A stretch of 64,000 nucleotides of DNA from contig CM061106.1 in assembly GCA_030770545.1 (NCBI GenBank), positions 16,823,001-16,887,000 of the forward strand, read 5' to 3'. Shown here piece by piece: positions 11,883 through 21,700 of the stretch. A program made the translations under genes and the position numbers. The stretch comes from Macropodus opercularis. Its lineage: Eukaryota > Chordata > Actinopteri > Anabantiformes > Osphronemidae. The number at the start of each line of letters is the position of its first letter. The first letter of the stretch is position 1. A model generated the notes under the pieces. It saw only the letters and a list, made by a program, of their open reading frames with translations. It was not told where the DNA came from and made no database searches.

Positions 11883-11955
11883 GTTTCTGTAGTGTAGTGG
11901 TTATCACGTTCGCCTTACGCGCGAAAGGTCCCTGGATCGATGCCGGGCAGAAACA
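11883..11955 (+). tRNA. tRNA-Val (UAC)
   Basis: Family consensus. Confidence 0.85.
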
Positions 11956-12102
11956 GAAGTTTGACTTTTCTCTCAAACATGGGCTTGCAGTAGAATCTGT
12001 CAGGCTCGCCGTACACGCCTGTTACCCAAGCGTCGCGAGTTCCTGCTCTGATTCTTTCAAAAGCTCTGCGACCGAAGTGGCTTGCACTGAGCGGCTAAGC
12101 GC

Positions 12103-12175
12103 TGCTGAAACCCGGGATCGAAAAAGGGACCTTTAGATCTTCAGTCTAACGCTCTCCCATCTGAGCTATTTCAGC
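12103..12175 (-). tRNA. tRNA-Phe (GAA), internal T5, likely inactive
   Basis: T5 lesion present. Confidence 0.8.
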
Positions 12176-12269
12176 ACAGCGACGGCACCTGGTGGTGGTG
12201 AAAGGCAGCGACTCTGAGTGACAACGGGCCTGAAGCCACGTTTCCTCTGGTTGGTAAGATAGGTAAATA

Positions 12270-12341
12270 CTCCCCGTCGGGGAATCGAACCCCGGTCTTC
12301 CGCGTGACAGGCGGAGATACTGTCCACTATACTAACGAGGA
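12270..12341 (-). tRNA. tRNA-Asp (GUC)
   Basis: Gene consensus; downstream TTTT lost. Confidence 0.87.
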
Positions 12342-13114
12342 GGGATTTTGGCCCTCGGGTCAGCCGCGGAACCCAAAGCGGACATTGCTTCGCGGCCTTT
12401 TGGGAAGCTTGTCGGTGGCCAAGACCCGCTTTCAAATCTGCTTCTCCAAACTTACATTAGAGGCCTTGGTTTGCAACAAGCCGTTGGGAGCAACGGCAGT
12501 GCCATAGAACGTTTATTCTTTCTCGGTTGAGATCTTTAGAAACCAAAGTGTGTGACTCTGTTTGTTGTTGGGGTGTCTTGTCGCTCCAGAGGTGGATCTT
12601 TGTGAGGTGGATCTTTGTGCGGGACATTAGCGGCACCAAAAAAAGCTTGGTGTTACCAGGAAACGCCATAGTCTTCGGAGTGTCAGGCACCAGCAGAGCC
12701 AAGTGCTTGGCCAACAACCCTTGGAGGCTTCGCTTAGGCTACGGTGACTTGTACGTGCCCATAGGGACGGAACAATGGCGCCACTCTTTGCTAACATGCT
12801 CTGATGTAGCAATTTGGACTTCAGAAGGAACACTGCTTACGGTGGAACATTCAATTCAGTTCGATACAATGTTTTTATATAGCGCCAATTCACAACAACA
12901 GTTATCTCAAGGCACTTCACAAGTAAGGTTTAAGACCTTACACAACTATACCCAACAATAAATGCTACATAGAGCAGGGCTTCGGGCTGCACCAAATCAA
13001 TTTTTGCGCAGGAGCCGCCACACATCGCCGACAAGGCAACGGCAAATGGAAGCGATGGCTTTCTAACTGTCAGGCACCGATTCCGCCGTGAAAGAAAGCA
13101 GCAGCCGAACGTAG

Positions 13115-13186
13115 GTTTCTGTAGTGTAGTGGTTATCACGTTCGCCTTACGCGCGAAAGGTCCCTGGATCGATGCCGGCAGAAACA
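13115..13186 (+). tRNA. tRNA-Val (UAC), one-base T-stem deletion
   Basis: 72 nt: one G of the CCGGG strand is missing, so T-stem/acceptor register is disturbed. Confidence 0.72.
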
Positions 13187-13303
13187 GAAGTTTGACTTTT
13201 CTCTCAAACATGGGCTTGCAGTAGAATCTGTCAGGCTCGCCATACACGCCTGTTACCCAAGCGTCGCGAGTTCCTGCTCTGATTCTTTCAAAAGCTCTGC
13301 GAC

Positions 13304-13360
13304 CGAACCAGGGACCTTTAGATCTTCAGTCTAACGCTCTCCCATCTGAGCTATTTCAGC
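13304..13360 (-). pseudogene. tRNA-Phe, 3' end deleted
   Basis: A 46-bp deletion with CGAAC at both ends removed the 3' acceptor strand and half of the T-arm. The 5' acceptor, D-arm and anticodon GAA remain. Confidence 0.85.
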
Positions 13361-13454
13361 ACAGCGACGGCACCTGGTGGTGGTGAAAGGCAGCGACTCT
13401 GAGTGACAAGGGGCCTGAAGCCACGTTTCCTCTGGTTGGTAAAATAGGTAAATA

Positions 13455-13526
13455 CTCCCCGTCGGGGAATCGAACCCCGGTCTTCCGCGTGACAGGCGGA
13501 GATACTGTCCACTATACTAACGAGGA
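13455..13526 (-). tRNA. tRNA-Asp (GUC)
   Basis: Consensus, with TTTT downstream. Confidence 0.9.
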
Positions 13527-14299
13527 GGGATTTTGGCCCTCGGGTCAGCCGCGGAACCCAAAGCGGACATTGCTTCGCGGCCTTTTGGGAAGCTTGTCGG
13601 TGGCCAAGACCCGCTTTCAAATCTGCTTCTCCAAACTTACATTAGAGGCCATGGTTTGCAACAAGCCGTTGGGAGCAACGGCAGTGCCATAGAACGTTTA
13701 TTCTTTCTCGGTTGAGATCTTTAGAAACCAAAGTGTGTGACTCTGTTTGTTGTTGGGGTGTCTTGTCGCTCCAGAGGTGGATCTTTGTGAGGTGGATCTT
13801 TGTGCGGGACATTAGCGGCACCAAAAAAAGCTTGGTGTTACCAGGAAACGCCATAGTCTTCGGAGTGTCAGGCACCAGCAGAGCCAAGTGCGTGGCCAAC
13901 AACCCTTGGAGGCTTCGCTTAGGCTACGGTTACTTGTACGTGCCCATAGGGACGGAACAATGGCGCCACTCTTTGCTAACATGCTCTGATGTAGCAATTT
14001 GGACTTCAGAAGGAACACTGCTTACGGTGGAACATTCAATTCAGTTCGATACAATGTTTTTATATAGCGCCAATTCACAACAACAGTTATCTCAAGGCAC
14101 TTCACAAGTAAGGTTTAAGACCTTACACAACTATACCCAACAACAAATGCCACATAGAGCAGGGCTTCGGGCTGCACCAAATCAATTTTTGCGCAGGAGC
14201 CGCCACACATCGCCCACAAAGCAACGGCAAATGGAAGCGATGGCTTTCTAACTGTCAGGCACCGATTCCGCCGTGAAAGAAAGCAGCAGCCGAACGTAG

Positions 14300-14372
14300 G
14301 TTTCTGTAGTGTAGTGGTTATCACGTTCGCCTTACGCGCGAAAGGTCCCTGGATCGATGCCGGGCAGAAACA
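14300..14372 (+). tRNA. tRNA-Val (UAC)
   Basis: Family consensus; last full unit of B1. Confidence 0.85.
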
Positions 14373-14519
14373 GAAGTTTGACTTTTCTCTCAAACATGGG
14401 CTTGCAGTAGAATCTGTCAGGCTCGCCGTACACGCCTGTTACCCAAGCGTCGCGAGTTCCTGCTCTGATTCTTTCAAAAGCTCTGCGACCGAAGTGGCTT
14501 GCACTGAGCGGCTAAGCGC

Positions 14520-14592
14520 TGCTGAAACCCGGGATCGAACCAGGGACCTTTAGATCTTCAGTCTAACGCTCTCCCATCTGAGCTATTTCAGC
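14520..14592 (-). tRNA. tRNA-Phe (GAA)
   Basis: Complete canonical gene: T-arm CCTGG-TTCGATC-CCGGG, acceptor GCTGAAA/TTTCAGC. The only undamaged Phe copy in B1. A TTTT lies about 45 nt downstream on the minus strand. Confidence 0.92.
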
Positions 14593-14673
14593 ACAGCGAC
14601 GGCACCTGGTGGTGGTGAAAGGCAGCGACTCTGAGTGACAAGGGGCCTGAAGCCACGTTTCCTCTGGTTGGTT

Positions 14674-14725
14674 AAATAGGTAACTACTCCCCGTCAGGGA
14701 ATCAACGGGGAGTAGTTATCTATTT
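14674..14725. repeat. foldback (inverted repeat) at B1/C junction
   Basis: Two 21-bp arms (14674-14694 and 14705-14725), 20 of 21 positions complementary, around a 10-nt loop. The left arm is the B-unit Asp flank; the right arm is its inverted copy leading into C-type sequence. Confidence 0.92.
14687..14703 (-). pseudogene. tRNA-Asp 3' fragment
   Basis: Only the 3' acceptor strand and part of the T-arm remain; the gene is cut by the foldback junction. Confidence 0.8.
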
Positions 14726-14797
14726 AAGATTGTGAAGTTTAGAGACTTCCTCTGCTGCGTTATGTACTTCTCATCTGTAGAGGGCTTACGGCGTGAA

Positions 14798-14870
14798 GCC
14801 TGGCTACCTGAGTCGGTAGAGCATCAGACTATTCATCTGAGTGTCCAAGTGTCAAGTCCCTACTCAGCCG
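14798..14870 (+). pseudogene. tRNA-Lys-like pseudogene
   Basis: Aligns to the Lys gene of the A unit, but A box (TACCTGAG), B box (TGTCAAGTCC) and anticodon loop (CTATTCA) are all altered. Confidence 0.82.
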
Positions 14871-15274
14871 AAGGCACCTTATTTCTGCAGGTCTTTAGTG
14901 TTGAGAGGTGACGTCGAAAATCGCTTCGACGTGCTGTTGCCAACAGAGCTTTGCGTGCTTTTCTCCCCAAGGCGTCACTAAAACCTCCTCCTGTTCTGTC
15001 AAACACAGCGCAATTACTGTGAAGGCACCTATGCTCGTCACCATGCTACCAGTTTTGTGAAACCTGGTAACAAACATGTCACTTTCAACGTGTTTGCATG
15101 CACTCAAGGAACCACAGTAAAGTGTGCTTTGTTTCACAAGCTGGTTTGGAAAGGTCTAACCTGTTTTCTTCATTGGAACCAGGGAATTAGAGAAACACGG
15201 TTCTTTCCCAGAAAGATTTCCATTTAGATGGGATCCTCGATTGCCCGAGGAAGGTGCCAGTCACCAGCGTCGTC

Positions 15275-15346
15275 TCCCTGGTGGTCTAGTGGCTAGGATT
15301 CGGCACTTTCACTGCCGCGGCCCGGGTTAGATTCCCGGAAAGGGAA
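15275..15346 (+). tRNA. tRNA-Glu (UUC), damaged
   Basis: Anticodon loop CTTTCAC. C56 in the B box is A, and the 3' acceptor strand is mutated (AAAGGGAA), so function is doubtful. Confidence 0.72.
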
Positions 15347-15479
15347 TGCCATTTTAGCCGCGGTTGAGTTCAGTACGTTGAAGACTAAATCTGATTACCT
15401 TCTGCAACTTGCTTGCTTAGAGGTGCAGGAGAAGCTTTGGTCCGCTGACTTGAAAAAGGGGGCAGTTGCGCCTGTCCTC

Positions 15480-15551
15480 TGCATTGGCCGGGAATTGAAC
15501 CCAGGTCAACTGCTTGGGAAGCAGCTATTCTCACCACTATACCACCAATGC
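15480..15551 (-). tRNA. tRNA-Gly (CCC)
   Basis: 72-nt Gly cloverleaf with anticodon loop TTCCCAA (CCC) and A box GTATAGTGGTGAG. One T-stem change gives G-U. TTTTT lies about 25 nt downstream on the minus strand. Confidence 0.85.
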
Positions 15552-15746
15552 TTAAAAGCTTCCCCTTGCCCTATGGGGACGTGACAGATTACTCCAAACG
15601 CCGCAAGAGGACGTTCCCAGATTGCATCACTGAGCTCTGTCACGTCCCCATCTAGGTAGGGCGCGTAACACACGAATGTGGCCAGGTTATTCCAAACCAG
15701 CACACACTAAGGCAAGTAATAAGCGCACACCAGAAAAGACATATCC

Positions 15747-15750
15747 TCAT
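15747..15750. other. ERV target-site duplication, left copy (TCAT)
   Basis: TCAT precedes the LTR TG and recurs after the 3' LTR CA at 25511-25514. The uninterrupted host sequence (28610-28620) has a single CTCATCCAAAG, confirming a 4-bp duplication. Confidence 0.9.
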
Positions 15751-15867
15751 TGTAGGAATCTAAATAGTTAAGTAGTAGTTAAAATAGTAGTTGAAAGCTT
15801 AGATAGTAGGATGCAGGCAGAAAACAGAACAAGCCGATTGCATTAAAGTATAGTTTGAAACACACAC
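15751..15867 (+). repeat. 5' LTR remnant (first 117 bp of U3)
   Basis: Identical to 24961-25077 of the 3' LTR. The remaining about 433 bp of LTR (TATA region, R, U5), the primer-binding site and the start of the leader are missing; sequence jumps at CACACAC straight into the leader repeats. Confidence 0.95.
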
Positions 15868-16339
15868 TCCCTTAAAAGACTGAGTTGTGAACCTCTGTTG
15901 TGATACAACTAAAATTACGGCCACTAGTTGGAAAACTGCAGACACAAATTAAAAATTAAAAGACAAAAAAAAAAAGGGTGAAGTGTCTGAAAGATTCCGG
16001 TTTGGTAGAACCTAGGGATTTGGTGCTCCCTTAAAAGACTGAGTTGTGAACCTCTGTTGTGATACAACTAAAATTACGGCCACTAGTTGGAAAACTGCAG
16101 ACACAAATTAAAAATTAAAAGACAAAAAAAAAAAGGGTGAAGTGTCTGAAAGATTCCGGTTTGGTAGAACCTAGGGATTTGGTGCTCCCTTAAAAGACTG
16201 AGTTGTGAACCTCTGTTGTGATACAACTAAAATTACGGCCACCAGTTGGAAAGCTACAGACACAAATTAATAACAAAAAGAAAAAAAAAAGGGGCAGTGT
16301 CTGAAAGATTCCGGGTGTAGGACCCCTAGGGACTTGGTG
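15867..16339 (+). repeat. ERV leader tandem repeat, 159 bp x 3
   Basis: Copies start at 15867, 16026 and 16185 (periods 159 and 159; the third copy is 155 bp). Copies 1 and 2 are nearly identical; copy 3 is more diverged and is the version seen in the rearranged fragment at 52689. Each contains an A-run followed by GGG. Confidence 0.93.
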
Positions 16340-16524
16340 CTCCCTTAAAATATTGCAAGTTAGTGGAATAGTTGTTGATGTGTTGAAGAGTTGAAAAGTC
16401 ACCGGTGAGAGAGTGGAAATCTAACGGTGATAACAAAGTGTTTTGTTTGTTTTGTTTGCTTGTTTGTTTGTTTTTTCTTTCTCACTCCTGTGAGTGAGAG
16501 AAGTGGAATCTCAGGAGGAGAAAA
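16340..16524 (+). other. ERV gag leader, possible splice donor
   Basis: About 185 bp of untranslated leader. ACCG|GTGAGA at 16401-16410 resembles a splice donor that could serve env mRNA (inference). A T/G-rich stretch lies at about 16440-16480. Confidence 0.45.
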
Positions 16525-18636
16525 ATGGAGAGTGAATTTGATCTAGAGTGTGTTGATGAAGGCGGCTGCAGGCCACTGACAATGTTGAATCAGTGGAAAA
16601 AAGCTCGTGAACAGTTGATAAGTGGTTTTGAAAAGAAAGATCGAGATCGACAAAGAAAAATTTATGATGGTAAATATGAAGAATTAAAAAAGAAGGGAGT
16701 TTGGAAAGATGAGGACAGAGGAGATCTAGCAGAAGTTTTAGCCAGGGAGGATGTGGCTGCATTACAGGCAACAAAAGAACACAGCAAAGAAGAAGTAAAA
16801 GGTTTAATCGTGAAGAGAAAGTGGAAAACAGAATTAGAACAAAAAGAGGAAAATAGGCGAATAGTGCACAATATGGCATTGGCAGCATGGGGAACTAAAA
16901 TTATTGCAAAAATAGGGAAAGACAAACAACAGGAACTCACTGATAGTTCAGTGAAAAAACAGGAGACAGAGTTAACACCACACACCACAGTAGGGCAGAC
17001 ACGACCACCGACATATGTAAACATCTATCCTGATTTAAAGCACACATCTGCACTTACTACGCTGCCCCCACCGTATAAACAGATGCCTCTGTGGAATGTG
17101 AAGGGAGGTCAGTTAGATGTAGAGGAGCAGCAGGACAGTGGAGGAGCCAGTGGAGTAGATTGGAGCAGAGATAACGAAACTAGGGAAACGATGCGTGTGC
17201 TTGCTGCAGCTCAGCAGCAAGATCAGGAATTAATTAAGAGAAAAGAGATGAGGAAGGAGGAACAGGCAATAGGATGGAAGTCAGGGATAGAGTTAGAAGG
17301 AGAAAGTAGAAGCATGCAAAGTGACGAAGAAGGAGAGGAAGCTTTTAGAAACAGGAGAAGAAGGGAAAGTAGGAGACAAGAGGAGAGTGAAAGGAGGAGT
17401 CAAGCAGGGATTGACGTCACCATTAAGGGAAAACTGACAACACACACAGATGAGCCACCCGTATCCCACAGATATGACCTTAGACCTAGACGTAATTCAG
17501 CACCAGGTGGTGAGTACATACACCACCAATACCCCTTGCTTTCAAAAGGGGGCAGAATCCAATATAAACCATGGCAGTTTGGGGACATGACAGCAATTTT
17601 AGAGAAACTTCCACATCCCACAGAGGGTGGGGGAAGGTGGTTGAGCAAGTTGGAGCAGTTGACCATGGGCCAGAGACTGGGAGTAGGTGATTGGAGGGCC
17701 CTGATGGGGCAGATTATGTCCACCTGGGAAGTAGAACAAATAGAGGCAAGAGCAGGACTGTTGATGGTAGATGATAGTGAGCCATTTGACCAGTGGGCCA
17801 CAAATGTGGGTAGAGCTATGAGAGAACGTTTCCCGGCCCCTAGAGGCCAGACACATCAGATCACGTGTACACCTAAGAAGGGGGAGAAACCGGCCACTTT
17901 TTTACATAGGTGTAAAACAGAATGGGTTGATGCTACGGGGGTGCACCCACACTCCACTCAAATGCAAGAGGAGTTGTTCAGGCGAGCAGTGTTAAAGGGA
18001 GTGTCAAAAGAAGTAAGACAAAGCACGGAAGATAATCCAGATGCACCGGGAGGTTCCACTGAGACGTGGGAACGCCACCTGTTGCACCATTTACATAAGG
18101 CACAGCAGAAAGAGGAAGAGGAAGGTTCAGAAATGGAGGAATTGAAAAAACAGCTGCTTAGGTTACAGTTACAGAAGGTAAGACAAGAGACTAATGATGT
18201 TAAGAAGAAAGATAAGGTAGAAAAACAGATGTTGCAACAGGCTACACAGGTTCCTGATAACCCAGATTTATTGCCCTCTCCATCCTGGGTTCCAGGCCAC
18301 CCTCAGTATGGACACGGGCCATCCAATACACAAGGCTCATATTACCCACAGCAGTACGGTAGGGGTCAACCCAGGGGGGACCGTGGCTATCTGGGACGGG
18401 GATCCGGGAGGGGAAGGGGCATGTCGGGGGAGTGGATATGCTACTGCTGCGGTCAGCCGGGGCATTTCGCCAGAGAATGTCCCATGACTCATGCAAACAT
18501 GGGACCTGGTCCGAGGGGACGAGGACAGCGTGGAAGAGGTCTACCAAATAGAGGATCACATGTTGCACCTCACGCCAGTCTTGCACCAGGGGGTCAGTTT
18601 CCTGTGTGGGAACCAGAGGATTTCCCCCAACAATGA
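16525..18636 (+). CDS. gag: Gag polyprotein (703 aa)
   Basis: Retroviral structural polyprotein that assembles the core and packages RNA. The ATG at 16525 is the first in the frame. There is no glycine at position 2, so classical N-myristoylation is not expected; the N-terminal 140 residues are highly charged. Two PPxY late-domain motifs are visible: PPTY at residues 161-164 and PPPY at 181-184. A charged Arg/Glu-rich region spans roughly 235-300. The capsid-like region lies around 370-545, with a MHR-like segment near 453. Charged helices follow (about 530-575), then a Gly/Arg-rich nucleocapsid with one CX2CX4HX4C zinc knuckle (C639, C642, H647, C652). The frame ends at UGA 18634-18636 and continues open in the same frame into protease. 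Confidence 0.93.
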   Translation: MESEFDLECVDEGGCRPLTMLNQWKKAREQLISGFEKKDRDRQRKIYDGKYEELKKKGVWKDEDRGDLAEVLAREDVAALQATKEHSKEEVKGLIVKRKWKTELEQKEENRRIVHNMALAAWGTKIIAKIGKDKQQELTDSSVKKQETELTPHTTVGQTRPPTYVNIYPDLKHTSALTTLPPPYKQMPLWNVKGGQLDVEEQQDSGGASGVDWSRDNETRETMRVLAAAQQQDQELIKRKEMRKEEQAIGWKSGIELEGESRSMQSDEEGEEAFRNRRRRESRRQEESERRSQAGIDVTIKGKLTTHTDEPPVSHRYDLRPRRNSAPGGEYIHHQYPLLSKGGRIQYKPWQFGDMTAILEKLPHPTEGGGRWLSKLEQLTMGQRLGVGDWRALMGQIMSTWEVEQIEARAGLLMVDDSEPFDQWATNVGRAMRERFPAPRGQTHQITCTPKKGEKPATFLHRCKTEWVDATGVHPHSTQMQEELFRRAVLKGVSKEVRQSTEDNPDAPGGSTETWERHLLHHLHKAQQKEEEEGSEMEELKKQLLRLQLQKVRQETNDVKKKDKVEKQMLQQATQVPDNPDLLPSPSWVPGHPQYGHGPSNTQGSYYPQQYGRGQPRGDRGYLGRGSGRGRGMSGEWICYCCGQPGHFARECPMTHANMGPGPRGRGQRGRGLPNRGSHVAPHASLAPGGQFPVWEPEDFPQQ

Positions 18637-18715
18637 AGAAGCCCACAGAGAAGCCTAGACGACGGGAGGGCAGACCCGTTGTTATCCTTGACAATAAAAC
18701 AGAGAAGACTGCCCT
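18634..18715 (+). promoter_or_regulatory. candidate UGA readthrough signal with H-type pseudoknot
   Basis: The gag stop UGA is followed 22 nt later by an 8-bp stem (18659-18666 with 18675-18682, one G-U). Its loop AGGGCAG (18667-18673) is perfectly complementary to CTGCCCT at 18709-18715, across a 26-nt A-rich loop. This is the topology of the gammaretroviral gag-pol readthrough pseudoknot, though the spacer is longer than the 8 nt of murine leukaemia virus. Pairing is seen in the sequence; function is inferred. Confidence 0.72.
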
Positions 18716-21700
18716 TTCTGGTGGACACAGGCGCGACTTTCTCCACTCTGAATGTGAGAGTGGAAAAGAAGGACCTATCATCTAAGACTGTTGAACTAGT
18801 TGGTTTCTCTGGGGAACCTGTCAAACTGCCATTAACCCAACCTCTGCCGGTCCGAGAGGCCGGCCAATCCATACGGCATCGTTTTGTTGTTTCAAATGGC
18901 ACCCCAGTCAATTTGATGGGGAGAGACTTGTTGGTTCGACTGGGCGTTTCAATTCTTTGTTCACCTGACGGTGTGATTGTATCGTTTCCCAACGGTGAAT
19001 CCACTAATTGCTCCAAGAAAAGTTTGTCAGTGGCTGGTCAGTGGCTGATGCAGGAAGCCTCGACGAATGTGGGCGCTGACGTATACTGGGGCCGATTGGA
19101 ACCGGAGGGCCCGGCAGGGGGCGGTCTTCTCTCCTTATACATGGCCTGGAAACCCTGGATCTCCCAACTGAGCCCATATGTCTCCCCGACCGACCCTTAC
19201 CATGTTACACTATTTTATGACAGGGAACAGACAGATTGGTATCAAGATATGTTTCAGGACAAACTGCAAGGACATACATGGAAAATTTCCACTAATGCTA
19301 TTTTGATTGGTCCAGAAGGAGTAGTGGGCAGTGTCCAGTTGACAGCAGATCAGGCTGCCTGGTATGAGATGGGTGCGGAGGCGGTGCCTCATGTCTCGTT
19401 GGCAATACATCCTGGACACCAAGCTAAAGATCTAGGCCCGATGGCCAAACGATTGGCTGAAAGTACTGATTGGGTAACAACGCAACTTCCTAATGTCCAA
19501 TACTCACCTGAACACTCATCTTATAAAATCACACAAACTACATCTGATGTGGTTGTACTTGAACATCAGTTACTAACTCGGCACCATGGCCGTGAAAAAT
19601 CTGATCACGAGTTGGCTGCAGATATGTTAGACGCTCTGCCTAGCACGTTGTGGTCACAGGGCCCCACAGATGTTGGTTTTTGCAGTTCCCTAGCTCCGGT
19701 CACATTCACCCTGCAGCCCACTCCGCCATTATGGCAACCACAGTATCGACAGAAAGCCGAAGCAGAGGCAGGGATAGCAGACACTATTTATGGGTTATTA
19801 CAGAGTGGTGTATTAGAACCCTCGACTTCAGCATGGAATACTCCTATATTACCTGTAGAAAAACCAGGCACGGGCAAGTATCGGATGGCACACGACTTAA
19901 GGCGCATCAATTCTATTGTAACCACACCCACATTACCAGTACCTAACCCCTACACTGCTTTGTCGTCACTGACTCCGCAACACACGTGGTTTACATGTAT
20001 TGATCTGGCAAACGCATTCTTCTGCCTACCATTGGCTGAAGAGCTGAGAGATGTTTTTTCATTTACTTTTCAGGGGACACAGCTGCGCTATACGCGGGTC
20101 CCACAGGGATTTGTATTGTCTCCAGGTTTGTTTAATCATGCTCTGCGTAAATTGTTACAGTCCTGCTCTCTACCTGAAGGCGTGGTTTTGATACAATATG
20201 TGGACGACTTGCTATTGGCAGCGGACTCCCCACAGTCCTGTTTGGAAGGCACGAGAAGGGTGTTGCTACATCTGCATTCTGTGGGCTTTAAGGTTAGTCG
20301 CTCCAAACTACAGGCAGTACGTAGGGAAGTTACATTCCTCGGTAGAGTGGTATCAGCATCTGGAGCCAGCATGTCTCCAGCCCATCGGTCCTCCATCTTG
20401 GCGCATCCTCAACCACTGACAGTGAAAGATATGTTGTCATTCCTCGGACTAGCAGGCTACAGTCGGCAGTTTGTTCCCTCCTATTGTGACTATACTGCTC
20501 TGTTACGGTCACTGGTCCAACAGGCGGGCCCTCGGAACTTGACAGCTTGTTTGTCATGGACAACGGAGGCGGAAAAGGCGTTTATCTCTTTAAAACAGGC
20601 TTTGGCAGGTGCGGCGGAGTTAGCTACTCCGGACTACACCAAACCATTCTTTCTGGATGTTTCTGAAGACGCACAGGCCGCACACGGCGTGCTCTTTCAG
20701 AAACAAAGGGGGAATAGGAAAGTATTGATGTATAGCAGTGTGCTATTGGATAACATGGAAAAAAGACAACCAGTGTGCACACGACATGCAGCTGGTGTAG
20801 CAAAACTCATTTTAAAAACAGCACATGTGGTAATGGGACATGCATTGATAGTACTGACAACACATAGCGTGGTGGCATTTGTTAATTCAGCAGCGTTCAC
20901 GATGACAGCAGTACGACAGAACAGACTTGCTAAAGTCTTGAGTGGAGAACACATCACATTCACACATGAAGGCATTAACATGGCAGAGCAGAGAAGTGGG
21001 GGAGGACCACATGTGTGTGAGGAAAAGGCAATGGAAGACACAAAGATAAGGGCAGACTTAGCAACAGAACCACTGGAAGGACAGACAGAAGTGTTGTACA
21101 CAGATGGCTGTTGCTACAGGCATCCGCAGGAAGGATTAAAAGCAGCATATGCAGTTGTTAGAGAAGTAGGAGAACAACATGAAACCATCATTACTGGACA
21201 GATATTAGATCGACCATCAGCACAGTTAGCTGAACTCAGAGCAGTCATGGAAGCTCTAGCATGGGCAGAGGGAAAGAGAGTAACAATTTACACCGACTCT
21301 GCATATGTGGTGGGAGCAGTTCAGACAGAACTCAGACAGTGGCAGAGAGCAGGATTCAAGACAACAACCGGACAGACGATCAAACACGAAATTGAGATGA
21401 GAGAATTAGTCGAGTTAATACAGAAACCACAGGCAGTAGCTCTAGTGAAATGTAAGGGACACGACAAGGCTCAAACTAAAACCGCGGTAGGAAATCAAAA
21501 AGCAGATGAAGCAGCAAAACAGGCAGCAGGATACCAGACTCAGATGATATTAATGTCAGCACAAAAGGGGGTGGAGGACATCCTCCCACCAATGACGGTG
21601 GAACTAATCAGAGAAGAACAAGAAAAGTGTTCTCCACAGGAGAAAACTGTTTGGATACAGAGAGGAGCCATTCAAACGGAAGGATTGTGGAGAGGTCCAC

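Larger units (their letters stand above)
5041..14703. repeat. tRNA array B1, about 1231-bp unit, 8 copies
   Basis: Eight units of tRNA-Val(UAC)+, about 147 bp spacer, tRNA-Phe(GAA)-, 94 bp spacer, tRNA-Asp(GUC)-, then about 770 bp spacer. Spacing is 1231-1232 bp, except one unit shortened by 46 bp at about 13304. The long spacer holds a 15-bp tandem duplication (GGTGGATCTTTGTGA type) and a plus-strand open frame of up to 179 codons. That frame is broken by stops and by a variable A-run in other copies, so it is not called a gene. Confidence 0.95.
14726..15746. repeat. C-type tRNA unit, 5' part (before the ERV)
   Basis: C units read Lys-like pseudogene+, about 400 bp spacer, tRNA-Glu(UUC)+, about 130 bp spacer, tRNA-Gly(CCC)-, then a longer spacer ending in tRNA-Gly(GCC)-. 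Spacer stretches are recognisably homologous to A-unit spacers. This unit is interrupted by the ERV in the spacer after Gly(CCC). Confidence 0.88.

Noticed and set aside
5041..14703. CRISPR-like regular repeats
   Set aside because: The repeat unit is over 1.2 kb with eukaryotic tRNA genes; no short direct repeats with unique spacers.
16000..16030. Primer-binding site in the leader repeats (TGG starts such as TGGTGCTCCC)
   Set aside because: It does not match the 3' end of any tRNA I recognise and is repeated with the unit; the true site was most likely lost with the 5' LTR deletion.
16511..17024. Minus-strand open frames across gag
   Set aside because: Shadows of the purine-rich gag coding strand; composition is Leu/Phe/Ser-rich with no motif.
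18634..18636. UGA as selenocysteine codon
   Set aside because: No SECIS-like element was recognised and the position matches the gag/pol border, where stop-codon readthrough is the known strategy.
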